From NCBI RefSeq assembly GCF_013387455.1, contig NZ_VWNC01000001.1, positions 434,001-498,000 on the forward strand: DNA of 64,000 nt, given 5' to 3'. Every line of letters starts with the position of its first letter. Positions within the stretch are counted from its first letter, which is position 1. A program made the position numbers and the translations under genes. This DNA comes from Mariprofundus sp. NF. GTDB lineage: Bacteria; Pseudomonadota; Zetaproteobacteria; Mariprofundales; Mariprofundaceae. Below are positions 17,528-25,377 of the stretch, piece after piece. The notes beneath the pieces are model-generated. The model made no database searches and had not been told where the DNA came from. It saw only the letters and a program-made list of their open reading frames with translations.

Positions 17528-18498
17528 AACGTGCTTTGATTTGTGGTATCGGCGGGCAGGATGGTGCCTACTTGGCCAAGTTTCTTTTGGAAAAAGGATA
17601 TGAAGTGGTTGGAACATCCCGAGATGCCATGGCCACACCTTTTACGAACTTGACGAAACTAGGTATTCGCGAACAGGTGCGAACAGTATCTATGGCCATT
17701 AACGATTTTCGTAGTGTGTTTTCAGCCCTCAAGAATGAAGAACCAGACGAGGTTTACAATTTGGCCGGACAGAGCTCGGTTGGCTTGTCATTTGATCAAC
17801 CTGTGGAGACCATGGAAAGCATCGCCATAGGTACACTGAATATGCTTGAGGCAATTCGATTTATCGAGAGACCAATTCACTTCTACAATGCTGGGTCCAG
17901 CGAATGTTTCGGCGATACGGGTAATGAAAAAGCCCATGAAAATACGCCATTTCACCCTCGTAGTCCCTATGCAGTGGCGAAGGTTTCGGCCCATGGCCTG
18001 GTCGTAAACTACCGAGAATCGTATGGTCTGTTTGCCTGTACTGGAATTTTGTTTAACCATGAGTCGAGTTTGCGCCCTGAACGTTTTGTTACTCAAAAAA
18101 TAATTAAAGCTGCTGCGAGAATTGCCAATGGCAGCAAAGAAAAGCTGGCGTTGGGAAACCTTGATATTCATAGGGACTGGGGCTGGGCTCCGGAATATGT
18201 TGAGGCGATGTGGCTTCTCATGCAGCGGGATATAGCAGAGGATTTTGTTATTGCTACTGGTCGAACTGTCTCTTTACAGTATTTTGTAGGGCGCGCTTTT
18301 GAACATTTTGGTTTGGATTGGCAATGCTATGTTGAATCGGAAGCCGCACTGTTGCGACCATCGGATATTCAATATGGGCGTGCCGATGCAAGTAAGGCTG
18401 GTAAAATTCTCAATTGGCATCATAAAACGGATGTGGATGGTGTAGTTGAGAAGATGTGTGATGCAGCATTTAATGAGCTGACAGGCGTGTCAGCCTAG
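17524..18498 (+). CDS. gmd: GDP-mannose 4,6-dehydratase
   Basis: A 324-residue extended SDR. Residues 5-14 give the NADP motif as I-C-G-I-G-G-Q-D-G-A; V-Y-N-L-A-G-Q-S-S-V and Y-N-A-G-S-S-E-C-F-G are Gmd signatures; Y-x-x-x-K occurs as S-P-Y-A-V-A-K near residue 150; F-N-H-E-S and R-D-W-G-W-A-P-E-Y-V complete the set. It forms GDP-4-dehydro-6-deoxy-D-mannose. A dedicated Rmd, Fcl or Per gene is not obvious next to it; the SDR at 19329 could serve as the partner reductase, but this is inference. Confidence 0.92.
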   Translation: MKRALICGIGGQDGAYLAKFLLEKGYEVVGTSRDAMATPFTNLTKLGIREQVRTVSMAINDFRSVFSALKNEEPDEVYNLAGQSSVGLSFDQPVETMESIAIGTLNMLEAIRFIERPIHFYNAGSSECFGDTGNEKAHENTPFHPRSPYAVAKVSAHGLVVNYRESYGLFACTGILFNHESSLRPERFVTQKIIKAAARIANGSKEKLALGNLDIHRDWGWAPEYVEAMWLLMQRDIAEDFVIATGRTVSLQYFVGRAFEHFGLDWQCYVESEAALLRPSDIQYGRADASKAGKILNWHHKTDVDGVVEKMCDAAFNELTGVSA

Positions 18499-18567
18499 CT
18501 GCCTGAGCAGTAGAGTGTTGATAACCAATATGATGCGCAAATCTCGTTGCATATGTGATTCTTAGAC

Positions 18568-18590
18568 ATAGTGACTATTTGTGTCGCTAT
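18568..18590 (+). other. Hairpin just upstream of a GT2 start
   Basis: ATAGTGAC (18568-18575) pairs with GTCGCTAT (18583-18590) with one G-U pair and a 7-base loop. It lies 10 bases before the ATG at 18601 and next to its GTGAGAG ribosome-binding region, so it could damp translation of that gene. There is no U tract, so it is not a clear terminator. Confidence 0.35.
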
Positions 18591-18600
18591 ATAGTGAGAG

Positions 18601-19332
18601 ATGATTTTGACCGAAAAGAAAAAGAAAAAACGAGCAACGATCAGTATTATTACGGCAACTTTTAATGCGGAAGAGCATTTGCCACGGCTGATTAAAAGTT
18701 TGCGTTCACAAACAGACAGGGACTTTGAATGGGTTGTTACGGATGGTGCATCAAATGATGCTACGCTTGAGATACTGAACACCATCACAGATCTTAATAT
18801 TGTCATTTCCTCACAGCCGGATTTCGGCATCTACGATGCACTTAACCGCGCCATTCAACACTCTTCAGGTGAGTATTATATCGTAGCCGGGGCTGATGAT
18901 TTCTTTGAGAGTGATGCAATTGCTAATTTTCGGCATGCCGCTGAAGCATCTGATGCAGATATTATAGTTGCCAATGCGAAGTACGGTGAGCGCCGCATGA
19001 AAATCAGGAGCGGCCTAGCATGGTTGTATGGCCATATCGCATTCATTGCATCGCATACACTGGCGACAGCATTTAAAAAAGATCTGCATCAGAAGTATGG
19101 AGATTATTCCAGAAAATTCCCGATTGCGGCTGACCAGTTGTTTGTGATGAAGGCATGTGAAGGTGGTGCCAAGCGTTATGAGAGTGATTTCATTGCTGGA
19201 GAGATTGGGTTTGGTGGTGTCAGCACGGTTGATTTATTAGGCAATGCAACGGAGGTATTTCGTGTGCAACTGATGCTTGGGCGATCAAGAGTGGTGCAAA
19301 GTATATTGCTGCTGCTGCGACTGCTGAAATGA
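18601..19332 (+). CDS. Glycosyltransferase family 2
   Basis: A 243-residue GT-A glycosyltransferase of the WcaA type. I-S-I-I-T-A-T-F-N-A-E at residues 14-24, V-V-T-D-G-A-S-N-D-A-T and the A-G-A-D-D metal motif near residue 98 are clear. The first ten residues are strongly basic (five lysines in a row), which is odd but precedes the first strand. The gene follows a 102-base gap after gmd that contains a small hairpin. It overlaps the next SDR by ATGA. The sugar transferred is unknown. Confidence 0.85.
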   Translation: MILTEKKKKKRATISIITATFNAEEHLPRLIKSLRSQTDRDFEWVVTDGASNDATLEILNTITDLNIVISSQPDFGIYDALNRAIQHSSGEYYIVAGADDFFESDAIANFRHAAEASDADIIVANAKYGERRMKIRSGLAWLYGHIAFIASHTLATAFKKDLHQKYGDYSRKFPIAADQLFVMKACEGGAKRYESDFIAGEIGFGGVSTVDLLGNATEVFRVQLMLGRSRVVQSILLLLRLLK

Positions 19333-20270
19333 TCGTTGCGATCACTGGTGGCACCGGTTTTATTGGTAATAAACTGGCTTTGGCGCATCTTGCCAGAGGA
19401 GATGAGGTGCGCATCCTTTCGCGGAGTTCTCCTGCCTTGCCTGTTAACAGGGTTAAATATTTCTCAGGGGATTTGATTGCAAAAGACAACAGTCTCCAGC
19501 CGTTTGTTGATGGCGTGGACCTGCTCTACCACTGTGCTGGTCAGTTAACAGATGAAAATGCGATGCGTTCATTGCACGTGGAGGGCACGCAGAAGTTGGT
19601 TGAGGCGGCTACCTGTAGCGGTATCGGGCATTGGGTGCAGCTTAGCAGCGTGGGGGTTTATGGCCCGGTTTCGGATGGTATGATAACTGAAAGTTTTCCC
19701 ATTAAGCCGGTCGGTGAGTATGAAGTGACCAAGGCAGAATCAGATGCAATTGTATTAGCTGCTGTAAAAAATGGTGCATTCAGTTGCTCAGTACTGAGGC
19801 CTTCGAATGTTTTTGCATCGGATATGAAAAATCAGTCACTGTTCAGTATGATCAATATGATTGATCGAGGTTTATTCTTTTTTATTGGTAAACCGGGTGC
19901 ATCTGCAAATTATATTCATGTCGATAATGTTGTTGAGGGACTTATTCAATGCGGTACCAATCCGGCTGCAAAGGGCAAGATCTATAACCTTTCAGATCAC
20001 TCTGCATTAGAAGCCTTCGTTCAGATCATTGCATCAGAACTCGGTCGCCGTTCTCCTTCACTTCGATTGCCTGAAGGATTTATGCGATGGGCATGTAAAG
20101 TGACGTCAGGCATCCCTGGCTTGCCTCTTACTCAGGCAAGGGTTGATGCATTAACCAATCGTTCTGTTTATTCCATTGCCCGGATTCAGAAAGAATTAGG
20201 TTATGAACATGTGATCTCCATGGAGAATGGCTTGAAGGATCTGGTTTCCGGATATCAGAGGCGACAGTGA
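19329..20270 (+). CDS. NAD-dependent epimerase/dehydratase (extended SDR)
   Basis: A 313-residue SDR. The NAD motif I-T-G-G-T-G-F-I-G is at residues 5-13; Y-H-C-A-G-Q and L-S-S-V-G-V-Y-G-P contain the catalytic Ser/Thr; the Y-x-x-x-K motif is Y-E-V-T-K. The sequence belongs to the broad UDP-sugar epimerase/4-ketoreductase family found beside PglC-type transferases. It could reduce a 4-keto sugar for the initiating residue, or act after gmd. It overlaps both neighbours by 4 bases. Confidence 0.78.
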   Translation: MIVAITGGTGFIGNKLALAHLARGDEVRILSRSSPALPVNRVKYFSGDLIAKDNSLQPFVDGVDLLYHCAGQLTDENAMRSLHVEGTQKLVEAATCSGIGHWVQLSSVGVYGPVSDGMITESFPIKPVGEYEVTKAESDAIVLAAVKNGAFSCSVLRPSNVFASDMKNQSLFSMINMIDRGLFFFIGKPGASANYIHVDNVVEGLIQCGTNPAAKGKIYNLSDHSALEAFVQIIASELGRRSPSLRLPEGFMRWACKVTSGIPGLPLTQARVDALTNRSVYSIARIQKELGYEHVISMENGLKDLVSGYQRRQ

Positions 20271-21409
20271 GCAGTAATGTGAAAAGGCTCTGTATCGTTG
20301 TTAGCTCTGAGATGACCATCAAGGCATTCCTGGAAGAGCATATTATTGCCTTGAGTGAAAAATATGACGTGACGCTGGTGTTGAATACCACGCAGGAAGA
20401 TTTTGCAGTCCGGAATGGCCTGCCGGTAAAGGTTATGCCGCTAGCTATTGAGCGAGCAATCACCCCATTGGCAGATCTGCGCGCACTATGGCAACTATAC
20501 CGGTTATTTCGCAAAGCCGGCTTTGATCTGATCCATTCGGTGACACCAAAAGCCGGGCTGCTGGCGATGTTGGCAGGAAAGATGGCCGGAGTGGCTTTGC
20601 GTATCCACACCTTCACGGGTCAGGTTTGGGCAACGCGATCCGGTTTTTCTCGAATGCTGCTCAAAGGTATGGATCGTTTGCTGGCAAGCTCTGCCACACA
20701 CCTTCTGGCTGATAGCGACTCCCAGAAAGGGTTCTTGATCGACCAGGGCATTTGCCGTTCAGGGAAGTTGGCAGTGCTTGCTGATGGTTCGATCAGTGGC
20801 GTCGATACAGAACGTTTCAGGCCTGATGAGAACCGGCGAGTAGAGGTAAGGGATGTACTGAATATTGGTGATAATGATGTTCTGCTGCTTTTTCTTGGGC
20901 GTTTGAATCGGGATAAAGGCGTGCTTGATCTGGCATCTGCTTTTGTTGCAGCTGCAGCAAGGTGTGAGGCATTGCATCTGCTATTTGTTGGGCCTGATGA
21001 GGGTGGTTTGAAGGAGCAGATCAGAGCGCTTTCAGCAGCTTATGATCAGCAACTTCATTTTGTCGACTATACAGATCAACCGGAGTCCTATTTTGCAGCT
21101 GCTGATCTGTTTTGTCTGCCGAGCTATCGCGAGGGTTTTGGCAGTGTGGTTATCGAAGCCGCAGCGTGCGGAATTCCGGCCATTGGTTCTAGGATTTATG
21201 GTCTGTCAGATGCGATTCGTGACGGGGAGACAGGATTGTTGTTTGAGGCAGGCAATATAGATGAACTCACGCAGGCGATCACCATGATGACGACGAATTC
21301 GGAAATGCGTCACAGTATGGGTGAAGCAGCGCTACAGCGGGCCAGAGATGATTTTCCTACCAAACGTCTGGTTCAGGCGTGGTTGAATTACTATGATGGC
21401 CTGCCATGA
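20267..21409 (+). CDS. Glycosyltransferase family 4
   Basis: A 380-residue GT-B glycosyltransferase. The donor domain has [12 protein letters not shown], then [21 protein letters not shown] with the E-x7-E pair, and G-L-L-F-E-A-G-N after it. This resembles PglA/WbpL-associated GT4 enzymes that add the second sugar to a lipid-linked bacillosamine. GTG 20267 overlaps the SDR stop and the gene ends in ATGA with the sugar transferase, so stoichiometric expression is likely. Confidence 0.87.
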   Translation: MSSNVKRLCIVVSSEMTIKAFLEEHIIALSEKYDVTLVLNTTQEDFAVRNGLPVKVMPLAIERAITPLADLRALWQLYRLFRKAGFDLIHSVTPKAGLLAMLAGKMAGVALRIHTFTGQVWATRSGFSRMLLKGMDRLLASSATHLLADSDSQKGFLIDQGICRSGKLAVLADGSISGVDTERFRPDENRRVEVRDVLNIGDNDVLLLFLGRLNRDKGVLDLASAFVAAAARCEALHLLFVGPDEGGLKEQIRALSAAYDQQLHFVDYTDQPESYFAAADLFCLPSYREGFGSVVIEAAACGIPAIGSRIYGLSDAIRDGETGLLFEAGNIDELTQAITMMTTNSEMRHSMGEAALQRARDDFPTKRLVQAWLNYYDGLP

Positions 21410-21999
21410 AACGACTCTTTGACCTTGTTGTAGCGATCATCGGCATACTGTTATTGTGGCCGCTGCTACTGCTGCTTGCTCTGCTGGTGAGAATCAAACT
21501 TGGTTCACCAGTGCTGTTCAGGCAGCAGCGCCCCGGTCTGCATGGCAAACCGTTCTATATCTATAAGTTTCGCAGTATGACCGATGCCAGAGATGCTAGC
21601 GGTGAGCTATTGCCTGATGAAGAGAGATTGCCACCTTTTGGCCAGTTGTTGCGATGGCTGAGTTTGGATGAGTTGCCACAGCTGTTGAATGTTTTAAAGG
21701 GTGACATCAGTCTGGTTGGGCCAAGAGCACTGTTGATGGAGTATCTGCCGCTCTATAGTGATGAGCAGGCTAGACGCCATGATGTGAGACCGGGTATCAC
21801 CGGCTGGGCGCAGGTGAACGGGCGCAATGCCATCAGTTGGGAAGAGAAGTTCCGTTGTGATGTCTGGTATGTGGAGAACCGGTCAATGCTGCTGGATCTG
21901 AGAATCCTCTGGATGACACTGCTGAAGGTGTTGCGTTCAGAGGGTGTGTCACAGTCCGGGCATGTGACAATGGAAAAGTTTCGGGGGAGTTCCAAATGA
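21406..21999 (+). CDS. pglC: PglC-type undecaprenyl-phosphate sugar phosphotransferase
   Basis: A 197-residue monotopic phosphoglycosyl transferase. One membrane-inserting helix spans residues 6-30 and is followed by the [13 protein letters not shown] motif and Y-K-F-R-S-M, then [20 protein letters not shown] and [13 protein letters not shown]. It moves a sugar-1-phosphate from UDP to undecaprenyl phosphate and so starts the repeat unit. Its PglD- and PglE-like neighbours indicate a diNAcBac-type first sugar. Confidence 0.9.
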   Translation: MKRLFDLVVAIIGILLLWPLLLLLALLVRIKLGSPVLFRQQRPGLHGKPFYIYKFRSMTDARDASGELLPDEERLPPFGQLLRWLSLDELPQLLNVLKGDISLVGPRALLMEYLPLYSDEQARRHDVRPGITGWAQVNGRNAISWEEKFRCDVWYVENRSMLLDLRILWMTLLKVLRSEGVSQSGHVTMEKFRGSSK

Positions 22000-22634
22000 A
22001 TCATCAGCTACTCATTCTTGGTGCCGGTGGGCACGGTAAAGTGATGGCCGAGGTGGCTGAAGCCAGAGGTGATTGGCAATCCATTGCCCTGCTTGATGAC
22101 AGGTTTGCCATGCTCAATGGTTCAATGCGTTGGCCTGTATTGGGGGCAGTTGAGCAGGCTGGTGAGTTTGTATCGCAATTTTCCCATGCCGCTGTGGCGG
22201 TGGGTGATTACAGCTTGCGACTGCAGTGGCTTGAGCAGTTGATCGCTTGCGGATTCAAGATTCCTACGCTGACTCATCCCACTGCCTGGGTAAGCCCATC
22301 GGCCAGGCTGGATGCCGGCTGTGTAGTGATGGCCAATGCCACGGTGCAGGCAGATGCCAGGCTCGGTCGAGGTTGCATTGTGAATACTGGTGCAAGTGTG
22401 GATCACGACTGTCGTCTGGATGATGGTGTGCATGTCTGTCCGGGAGCCAGTATTGGTGGTGGTGTTAAGGTGGGTAGAGGTAGCTGGCTTGGGATTGGCT
22501 GTTCGGTGATTCAGGGTATTCGAATTGGTAGCCACGTTACCGTTGGTGCAGGAGCAGCGGTGATCGGTGATATTCTGGACTGCTCAACGGTTGTCGGTGT
22601 GCCGGCAAGAGGGATCTCCGGAGGTATGGAGTAG
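21996..22634 (+). CDS. pglD: PglD-like sugar O/N-acetyltransferase
   Basis: A 212-residue NeuD/PglD family enzyme. The N-terminal Rossmann-like part has [11 protein letters not shown], which binds the UDP-sugar, and the C-terminal left-handed beta helix shows repeated hexapeptides from about residue 90, with the catalytic His in V-D-H-D-C. It acetylates the C4 amine of UDP-4-amino-6-deoxy-GlcNAc using acetyl-CoA. The order PglC, PglD, PglE followed downstream by a WbpM/PglF dehydratase supports this substrate. Confidence 0.86.
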   Translation: MNHQLLILGAGGHGKVMAEVAEARGDWQSIALLDDRFAMLNGSMRWPVLGAVEQAGEFVSQFSHAAVAVGDYSLRLQWLEQLIACGFKIPTLTHPTAWVSPSARLDAGCVVMANATVQADARLGRGCIVNTGASVDHDCRLDDGVHVCPGASIGGGVKVGRGSWLGIGCSVIQGIRIGSHVTVGAGAAVIGDILDCSTVVGVPARGISGGME

Positions 22635-22636
22635 CG

Positions 22637-23800
22637 ATGGATTTCCCTCTCTGGCCTGAGTATCAGGATGATGAAATCGCTGCTGTCGAAGCGGTGCTGC
22701 GATCTGGTAAGGTGAATTACTGGGGTGGAGAGCAGGGCGACTGCTTTGAGCGAGAGTTTGCAGCGTATATCGGAGCCTCCCATGCCGTTGCACTTGCCAA
22801 TGGAACACTGGCACTGGAGGCCGCTCTCTATGGTTTGGGGATAGGGGCTGGAGATGAGGTGATCGTGCCAGCCAAAACCTTTATTGCTACAGCCAGCAGC
22901 GTGGTGATGCGCGGGGCAGTTCCTGTGGTGGCAGATATCGATCTGAGCAGTGGCAATATCACTGTTGATGCTATTGATGCGGCGCGCAGTGAAAAAACAC
23001 GGGCGATCATTGTCGTGCATCTTGCCGGCTGGCCCTGTGATATGCCTGCAATTATGGCCTATGCCCAAAAATATGATCTAAAGGTGATCGAGGATTGTGC
23101 ACAGGCTCATGGCGCTGAGATCGATGGACGCAAAGTCGGTTCATTTGGTCACGCCGCAGCCTTCTCGTTTTGTCAGGATAAAATTATCTCTACCGGTGGA
23201 GAAGGCGGTATGCTGGTTACCAGTGATAAGGATGTGTGGCATAAGGTGTGGGCTTTCAAGGATCATGGTCGTGATTATGATGAGGTGTTCCATCGCGAGC
23301 ATGGTCCTGGCCATCGCTGGTTCTGCACCAGTTTTGGCAGCAACTGGCGGCTGACAGAGATGCAGTCGGCCATCGGCAGGATACAGCTGAAGAAGTTGCC
23401 ACAGTGGTTGGCTATTAGACGTAGCCATGCAGCGATGCTGATCGATGGGCTCAGCGATCTGCCAGGATTGAATCTTCATCGTCCTGATCAGAATGTTCTG
23501 CATGCCTATTATCGCTTCTATGCATCTATCGATGCAGCGGCTCTAAATAGTAAATGGAATCAGGATCGCATCATTGAAGCGATTAATGCTGAAGGTGTTC
23601 CCTGTTTTCACGGTAGTTGCAGCGAGATCTATCGTGAAAAAGCCTTTATACCGTTTATGCGAGATAGCTATCCACTGCCTAATGCCGAGTGTTCCGGGCA
23701 GCGTAGTCTGGTACTGCTCGTGCATCCAACACTTGAAAAGCAGCACATTGAAAAAACCATTGCAGCGGTAAGGGTGGTATTTCAACGTGCCGTTGCCTGA
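22637..23800 (+). CDS. pglE: PglE-like UDP-4-amino-sugar aminotransferase
   Basis: A 387-residue DegT/PglE aminotransferase. V-I-V-P-A-K-T-F-I-A-T-A, V-I-E-D-C-A-Q-A-H-G-A and the Schiff-base lysine motif F-S-F-C-Q-D-K-I-I-S-T-G-G-E-G-G are all present. It uses glutamate to aminate UDP-4-keto-6-deoxy-GlcNAc made by the WbpM/PglF dehydratase. The ATG at 22637 lies 2 bases after pglD. Its end overlaps the ligase gene by 14 bases. The F-C-Q-D-K form is typical of enzymes acting on GlcNAc-derived sugars. Confidence 0.87.
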   Translation: MDFPLWPEYQDDEIAAVEAVLRSGKVNYWGGEQGDCFEREFAAYIGASHAVALANGTLALEAALYGLGIGAGDEVIVPAKTFIATASSVVMRGAVPVVADIDLSSGNITVDAIDAARSEKTRAIIVVHLAGWPCDMPAIMAYAQKYDLKVIEDCAQAHGAEIDGRKVGSFGHAAAFSFCQDKIISTGGEGGMLVTSDKDVWHKVWAFKDHGRDYDEVFHREHGPGHRWFCTSFGSNWRLTEMQSAIGRIQLKKLPQWLAIRRSHAAMLIDGLSDLPGLNLHRPDQNVLHAYYRFYASIDAAALNSKWNQDRIIEAINAEGVPCFHGSCSEIYREKAFIPFMRDSYPLPNAECSGQRSLVLLVHPTLEKQHIEKTIAAVRVVFQRAVA

Positions 23801-25058
23801 TCTATTACCTGCCTGGCAGGGAGCAAAATCTGTAACACTGCTGTTTCTCTGCATAGCGATACTCTGCTTTCCCTTCTCAGTGGCGGCTACTAATGTCGCT
23901 CTTGGTATTGTGCTGGCATTGGGTTTGTTAAGTGGCATCTGGTGGCAAGGCCTGATGGCTCTGTGGCAGGCTCACAGAGGATTGGTGCTGGCACTGATTG
24001 CTTATCTTGCACTGGTGGTTATCGGCCTGATCTGGAGTATTGATTATGCTTGGGGTCTGAAGATTTTGGGTAGACACTGGTTCTGGTTATTGTTGCCCAT
24101 TGTTGTTTCGGTGCTTTCTATGCAAGGGAACAGACAGGTGTTCCTTGCAGTTGCAAGCGTTGGATTTACAGCAAACCTGCTGTTTTGTGTTTTACAGGCC
24201 AACGGTTTGGCTGACGGTCATTCTGCATCTGGCTCATCAGCAGAGAATGCGACTGGCCATATCGGCCATACTAGCTTTGGATTTATATATGGTATTTGGG
24301 CTGCTTGGCTAATTCATCTTGGTCTTCTGTGTCGAAACAGGTATAGCTGGTTATTATGGGGGCTGAGCCTGTGGGCTCTAGTCATGGTGTTTATGGCACA
24401 GGGAAAAAGTGGTTACATCGTAACACTGGCCGTCATGTTGTTTGTAATGGTGAAGTGGTTGCAGGAGGGGAGTAGCAGGAGAATGCTCATCTCCTTAGCC
24501 TCGATACTGTTTCTGGTGGGTTTGACGATTTCTTTTGGCCCTGGCAAGGATCGACTTCTAGGCACATGGCATGCTCTTACTGGCAATGTGAATAGCCAAT
24601 CAGAGCTTAATTGGGATCAGACTTCAGCAATCTCTTCTGCAACGGCGCGACTTGAGTGGTGGAAGGTGAGTTACGAGACGTGGCTGAATAAACCGATTAT
24701 AGGCTTTGGAACAGGCAGCTTTCCGAAAGCAGTTGCTGACTGGAAAGCAAACCATGTTGATGAGTGGAGTTATGATGTACCTATTGTACATCCCCATAAC
24801 CAGTATCTGTTATCCATGGTTCGATGGGGAGTGATCGGCTTGGTCTTACTCCTAACGCTACTCTACTTCTGGGTCCGGGAGGGGATTTCCAAGCCATGGC
24901 GCAATTCAACCGTGATGCCACTGATAACTTTGACAGGGGCTGCATTGTTGGTGCATGGATTGTCATCCGCCAGTATGGAAGAGCATTTCTCGACTATATT
25001 TGCTGTACTGATGTTAAGCGCAGGCTTGTCTGAGACTTTGGGTGAGAAGGATACTTAA
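23787..25058 (+). CDS. O-antigen ligase (WaaL/Wzy_C family)
   Basis: A 423-residue polytopic inner-membrane protein with about ten or more hydrophobic segments. The conserved periplasmic motif V-H-P-H-N-Q-Y-L-L-S-M lies near residue 334, the O-antigen ligase (Wzy_C) signature. It likely joins the finished polymer from undecaprenyl diphosphate to lipid A-core or to a protein. The GTG at 23787 overlaps pglE by 14 bases. A Wzy polymerase or PglL-type oligosaccharyltransferase is the alternative, because these share the motif. Confidence 0.85.
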   Translation: MPLPDLLPAWQGAKSVTLLFLCIAILCFPFSVAATNVALGIVLALGLLSGIWWQGLMALWQAHRGLVLALIAYLALVVIGLIWSIDYAWGLKILGRHWFWLLLPIVVSVLSMQGNRQVFLAVASVGFTANLLFCVLQANGLADGHSASGSSAENATGHIGHTSFGFIYGIWAAWLIHLGLLCRNRYSWLLWGLSLWALVMVFMAQGKSGYIVTLAVMLFVMVKWLQEGSSRRMLISLASILFLVGLTISFGPGKDRLLGTWHALTGNVNSQSELNWDQTSAISSATARLEWWKVSYETWLNKPIIGFGTGSFPKAVADWKANHVDEWSYDVPIVHPHNQYLLSMVRWGVIGLVLLLTLLYFWVREGISKPWRNSTVMPLITLTGAALLVHGLSSASMEEHFSTIFAVLMLSAGLSETLGEKDT

Positions 25059-25146
25059 GGTTGATTAGCGAATAGCAATGTCTTCATTCTTGAATTAAGT
25101 GGTGAATGATCATTCTGATGATGGGATTCTGCTCTGAATTGTATAG

Positions 25147-25299
25147 GAAAAGACTGTTGCTTATCGTGGTGAACACGGCGCTTTTGCCAGCGTGGATGAT
25201 CTGCTCAATATCAAAGGACTTAGCGAGAAAAAACTGGCGAGAATCAAAGGCTCTGTCGAAGTCGGCGGAGATAATGATAAGGATATGGCCAGTCACTAG
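25147..25299 (+). pseudogene. ComEA-like helix-hairpin-helix remnant
   Basis: A frame bounded by TAG at 25144 and TAG at 25297 encodes about 50 residues: V-A-Y-R-G-E-H-G-A-F, S-V-D-D-L-L-N-I-K-G-L and S-E-K-K-L-A-R-I-K. This is the second half of a ComEA-type helix-hairpin-helix DNA-binding domain. The first half (usually N-I-N-T-A, L-P-G-I-G) and any signal peptide are missing, and there is no start codon with a ribosome binding site. ComEA-like genes next to wbpM are known in Pseudomonas O-antigen loci, so this is probably a decayed copy left by recombination at that spot. Confidence 0.7.
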
Positions 25300-25314
25300 T
25301 ATATTCTTAACGAT

Positions 25315-25360
25315 ATGGTGCGGCAGTTTTACGGATAGAGATTGCCGCGCCATCTTTTTT
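25315..25360 (+). terminator. Rho-independent terminator
   Basis: ATGGTGCGGCA (25315-25325) pairs with TGCCGCGCCAT (25343-25353) with a single G-U pair. C and six T bases follow. It should end the glycan operon transcript or the ComEA remnant, and wbpM starts 18 bases after the T tract, so wbpM would need a promoter within this gap or read-through. Confidence 0.85.
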
Positions 25361-25377
25361 GTGAAGCATGGCTGGCT

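Larger units (their letters stand above)
25059..25377 (+). other. Intergenic region with a ComEA remnant and a terminator
   Basis: This 319-base gap separates the ligase gene from wbpM. It holds a truncated ComEA-like reading frame (25147-25299) and a strong hairpin with a T tract (25315-25360). A longer frame in a different phase (25106-25381) has no family features and is a shadow. No complete gene is seen. Confidence 0.7.
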
